This document shows, piece after piece, positions 62,256 to 64,000 of a DNA stretch of 64,000 nt. Numbering within the stretch: position 1 is the stretch's first letter; each line of letters begins with the position of its first letter. The DNA comes from Bryobacterales bacterium (GTDB lineage Bacteria > Acidobacteriota > Terriglobia > Bryobacterales > Bryobacteraceae): the NCBI GenBank assembly GCA_020847975.1, contig JADLBD010000004.1, positions 24,319-88,318 on the forward strand, read 5' to 3'. The notes beneath the pieces were generated by a model that ran no database searches, was not told the origin of the DNA, and saw only the letters and a program-made list of their open reading frames with translations. The translations under genes and the position numbers were made by a program.

Positions 62256-62316
62256 GTTTACATATTTCGCATGCAGCGTGCATTTAGATCGTTTACATAT
62301 TTGGCACGCGGAGTGC
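62256..62316 (+). repeat. Two 26-base direct repeats, 35-base period
   Basis: 62256-62281 and 62291-62316 share GTTTACATATTT and then GCA-GC-G-GTGC, with five differences in 26 bases. They lie in the 266-base region between the glycine-zipper gene and the secreted protease gene, 36 bases before the latter's ATG. Such spaced direct repeats could be protein-binding sites. The rest of the region shows nothing else that I can name. Confidence 0.55.
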
Positions 62317-62351
62317 TCATACAAGGGCACGGGGTCACCACAAAGAACACG

Positions 62352-62690
62352 ATGAAAGGAACGTTACGAACCAATATGTCCTACACTAAACGGAGCCCAG
62401 TTTCACGTGGGCAGGCGAAACGAACAAGGCTGGTTTTTGGATTCTTGGCTATGGCTGGCTTTCTCTTAATAACTGGGGGCGCCTTCGCCGCTTGCCCGAA
62501 CATCGCCGGCTCGTCTCCTCAGCGCTGGACTTGGACTACACTTGAATGGACGTCTCTGGAGGTCTCTCAACGTCAGCGATTGCTGCCGGCGCGAGCAATT
62601 GGAACACTCGCCAGTCATTCACCACTGTCCAGGCCAGCACTGGCTGGAATGATATTTCTATCAGCGATAGCAGTGCTGTCACTGGGCTAG
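62352..62690 (+). pseudogene. Signal-peptide piece of a frameshifted secreted zinc protease
   Basis: From ATG 62352 (or 62376, MSYTKRSPVSRG) the frame encodes a convincing signal peptide (LVFGFLAMAGFLLITGGAFA) and a short mature start ACPNIAGSSPQRWT, then loses protein character after about 62545. The continuation is in the frame starting near 62546, where the protease lies. A one-base shift around 62520-62546 probably splits a single gene. Confidence 0.65.
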
Positions 62691-63118
62691 CGGAAACCCA
62701 AGTGTATAATTACGGCAACGGTGGGAGCGCTTGCTATTTAAAGCGAAGCGTGTGCACTAACATCTGTTTTAACACGAGCCGTGTTTACTACGCTGACATC
62801 CGGATGAATAATAATAACATCGGTTATGTGGCTACGCAGTGGGCATCCTATTGGGGCCTAGCCGGGCAGGATGCGATCGATTTTCTAGTAAAGGGGAACG
62901 TAGGGCACGAAATCGGCCATATCTTCTGGCTCGAAAACTACGACGCTCCCACGAACTGCACGGACCCGACGATCATGTCGATCAATGACCATTTCTATTG
63001 TTCTCTATCCGCTCCAACATCGTGCGACGGCAGCGCAGTGTCTGCTATATACTCTGGCTGGAGTACGGTTTCCGTAAACTCGTGTGGACCTTGCACAACC
63101 ACCAGTTGCAGCAATTGA
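62546..63118 (+). CDS. Secreted zinc metalloprotease-like protein (main part, frameshifted)
   Basis: 190 codons. Contains NVGHEIGHIFWLEN, an HExxHxxxL zinc site like those of metzincin-type proteases, preceded by YVATQWASYWGLAGQDAIDF and followed by the Met-turn candidate DPTIMSINDH. Six or more Cys residues (ACYLKRSVCTNICF, SCGPCTTTSC) suggest disulphides and thus export. ATG 62546 has no ribosome-binding site and the signal peptide is in the previous frame, so the intact ancestral protein would start at 62352. Codon usage here is less GC-rich than in most neighbours. Confidence 0.72.
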   Translation: MDVSGGLSTSAIAAGASNWNTRQSFTTVQASTGWNDISISDSSAVTGLAETQVYNYGNGGSACYLKRSVCTNICFNTSRVYYADIRMNNNNIGYVATQWASYWGLAGQDAIDFLVKGNVGHEIGHIFWLENYDAPTNCTDPTIMSINDHFYCSLSAPTSCDGSAVSAIYSGWSTVSVNSCGPCTTTSCSN

Positions 63119-63167
63119 GATCTTGGCTGGCTGACTATCCGAGGAGACTCGAAGGAGAGATTCATAG

Positions 63168-63764
63168 ATGAGATTATTTACATTCATTGCACTAGTGCTA
63201 TTCACCACCGCGGGTGGTTGGGCCCAGGAGGGCCGGGTCCGATTGGGCGATTCGCCGCCGAGCGCGGGGGTTGCACAGCTTCACATCACTCCGATGCCCG
63301 GCCAAATTCCAAGTTCGCTGAAGGAACTATCTGATTCCTCACTGCTAATTGTCGAGGCCACTGTGAAAGCGGTATTGCCATCACGGGAGACAGGGCCGCG
63401 CGCATTGGAGACGGACGCCGTACTCACGATCAAGAGGGCTCTAAAAGGGCCGAGTAACCTTCGCGAGGTCGTGGTATCACAGCGGGGTGGGAGCCGGGGC
63501 AACTTGGTCGTGATGCCGGTTCAATATGCTTTGATGACACCAGGCGAGAGCTATTTGCTGTTTCTAACGAATGATAACCGACCGAATATTCCAGAGGTCG
63601 CGGGGTTCAGTCGCTACTTGATCACGGGGATTTGGTCTGGACTCTTTCGATTTCAGGAAGGAAGGGTGCGCACAAGTGCCCGCAAAGTGGATCGGTTACG
63701 TTCGAAGTACGAGGGGGTAACCGCGGAAGAACTGCTCCGCGAAGTTGAGAACGTGCTGCGGTGA
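63168..63764 (+). CDS. Secreted hypothetical protein, 198 aa
   Basis: Signal peptide MRLFTFIALVLFTTAGGWAQ, then a beta-rich domain: SLLIVEATVKAVLPSRE, ETDAVLTIKRALKGP, REVVVSQRGGSRGNL, LMTPGESYLLFLT. This is the pattern of a small exported family in which a cargo domain resembles a tissue-inhibitor (OB-fold-like) protein; that resemblance is weak. GGAGA is 10 bases before ATG 63168. It follows the zinc protease by 49 bases in the same direction; an inhibitor or partner role for that protease is possible, by inference only. Confidence 0.75.
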   Translation: MRLFTFIALVLFTTAGGWAQEGRVRLGDSPPSAGVAQLHITPMPGQIPSSLKELSDSSLLIVEATVKAVLPSRETGPRALETDAVLTIKRALKGPSNLREVVVSQRGGSRGNLVVMPVQYALMTPGESYLLFLTNDNRPNIPEVAGFSRYLITGIWSGLFRFQEGRVRTSARKVDRLRSKYEGVTAEELLREVENVLR

Positions 63765-64000
63765 CGGCCTTCGCAACTCTCTTCCGAGCGAAGCCAGCTT
63801 CGTAGGGTGCCCGAGAGCGGCGCTTACTCGGTTCTGTTCTCATGACGGGGGCAGGACCGAGTCCTGGCCTAGCTTAGCTACTTTCCGGCGCAAAATTCCT
63901 GACGTAAGCTGTTTGTTTCCATAGGAACCCGACTGGCACACGTGCTTGGTCGAACAGAATCGCGCGCCAATGCCTTGCGGCCCTCGGGAGACTGAACTCA
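63765..64000. other. Right-edge region without recognised genes
   Basis: 236 bases to the end of the window. I see no gene, RNA or strong signal. Base composition is less GC-rich than average. A gene might begin just outside. Confidence 0.4.

Overview
The window reads as chromosomal DNA of a Gram-negative soil-type Acidobacteriota, most likely of the Solibacterales/Bryobacterales group. This is inferred from gene content: a DUF1501/DUF1800 pair, a HAF-repeat protein with C-terminal 'PCRVVDTR' modules, a PEP-CTERM protein, TPR/beta-propeller proteins, many secreted esterases and glycosidase-like proteins with Sec or Tat signals, and KdsC (a Kdo/LPS enzyme). GC content is high, so long antisense shadow reading frames are common. 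I saw no rRNA, tRNA, CRISPR array, transposase or prophage genes.

Layout. 0-1.7 kb: 3' end of a group 3b-like [NiFe]-hydrogenase large subunit and its maturation protease. 1.8-7.4 kb: PEP-CTERM metalloprotease-like protein convergent with a DUF1800-DUF1501 operon; a 450-base leader region follows, then a 48-aa membrane protein. 7.9-8.2 kb: decayed gene. 8.3-16.3 kb: PHP-type metallohydrolase and DUF1624 membrane protein (divergent), then a three-gene minus-strand operon (amidohydrolase, RspA/ManD-like dehydratase, glycoside-hydrolase-like protein). 16.4-22.1 kb: kdsC, a GT-C-like membrane protein, an M2 dipeptidase lipoprotein, and a secreted ankyrin protein. 22.4-25.4 kb: SDR, SRPBCC, atypical SDR and an ECF sigma factor with a SnoaL-like tail. 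25.5-36 kb: zinc-ribbon membrane protein, tandem alpha/beta-hydrolase, GGCT, HAF-repeat protein, AraC regulator and secreted hydrolases. 36.2-40.8 kb: two-component system (kinase split by a frameshift) and a TPR/beta-propeller protein with a frameshifted tail.

41.5-46.5 kb is the most distinctive region. Two peptidases of unrelated families (M43 and M28) carry nearly the same seven-bladed PLL/DUF346-type lectin propeller at the C-terminus, with a small unknown protein between them. The M43 N-terminus holds repeated MPGG motifs. The block is bracketed by a decayed fragment and an intact copy of a DUF2961 (GH172) gene. 47.8-54.1 kb: 93-bp tandem repeat, a divergent pair of paralogous glycosidase-like proteins, and a membrane protein. 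54.1-58.7 kb: minus-strand operon (M48 protease, HAD phosphatase, hypothetical, esterase). 58.8-61.2 kb: ilvE and nagA. 61.2-64 kb: anti-sigma remnant, glycine-zipper protein, frameshifted secreted zinc protease and a secreted hypothetical protein.

Together the genes suggest a heterotroph that degrades polysaccharide and protein outside the cell or in the periplasm. Several genes appear broken by one-base shifts; these may be real decay or sequence/assembly errors, and the sequence alone cannot decide. A set of genes has a -10-like hexamer 6-8 bases before the start codon and no Shine-Dalgarno sequence, suggesting leaderless transcripts.
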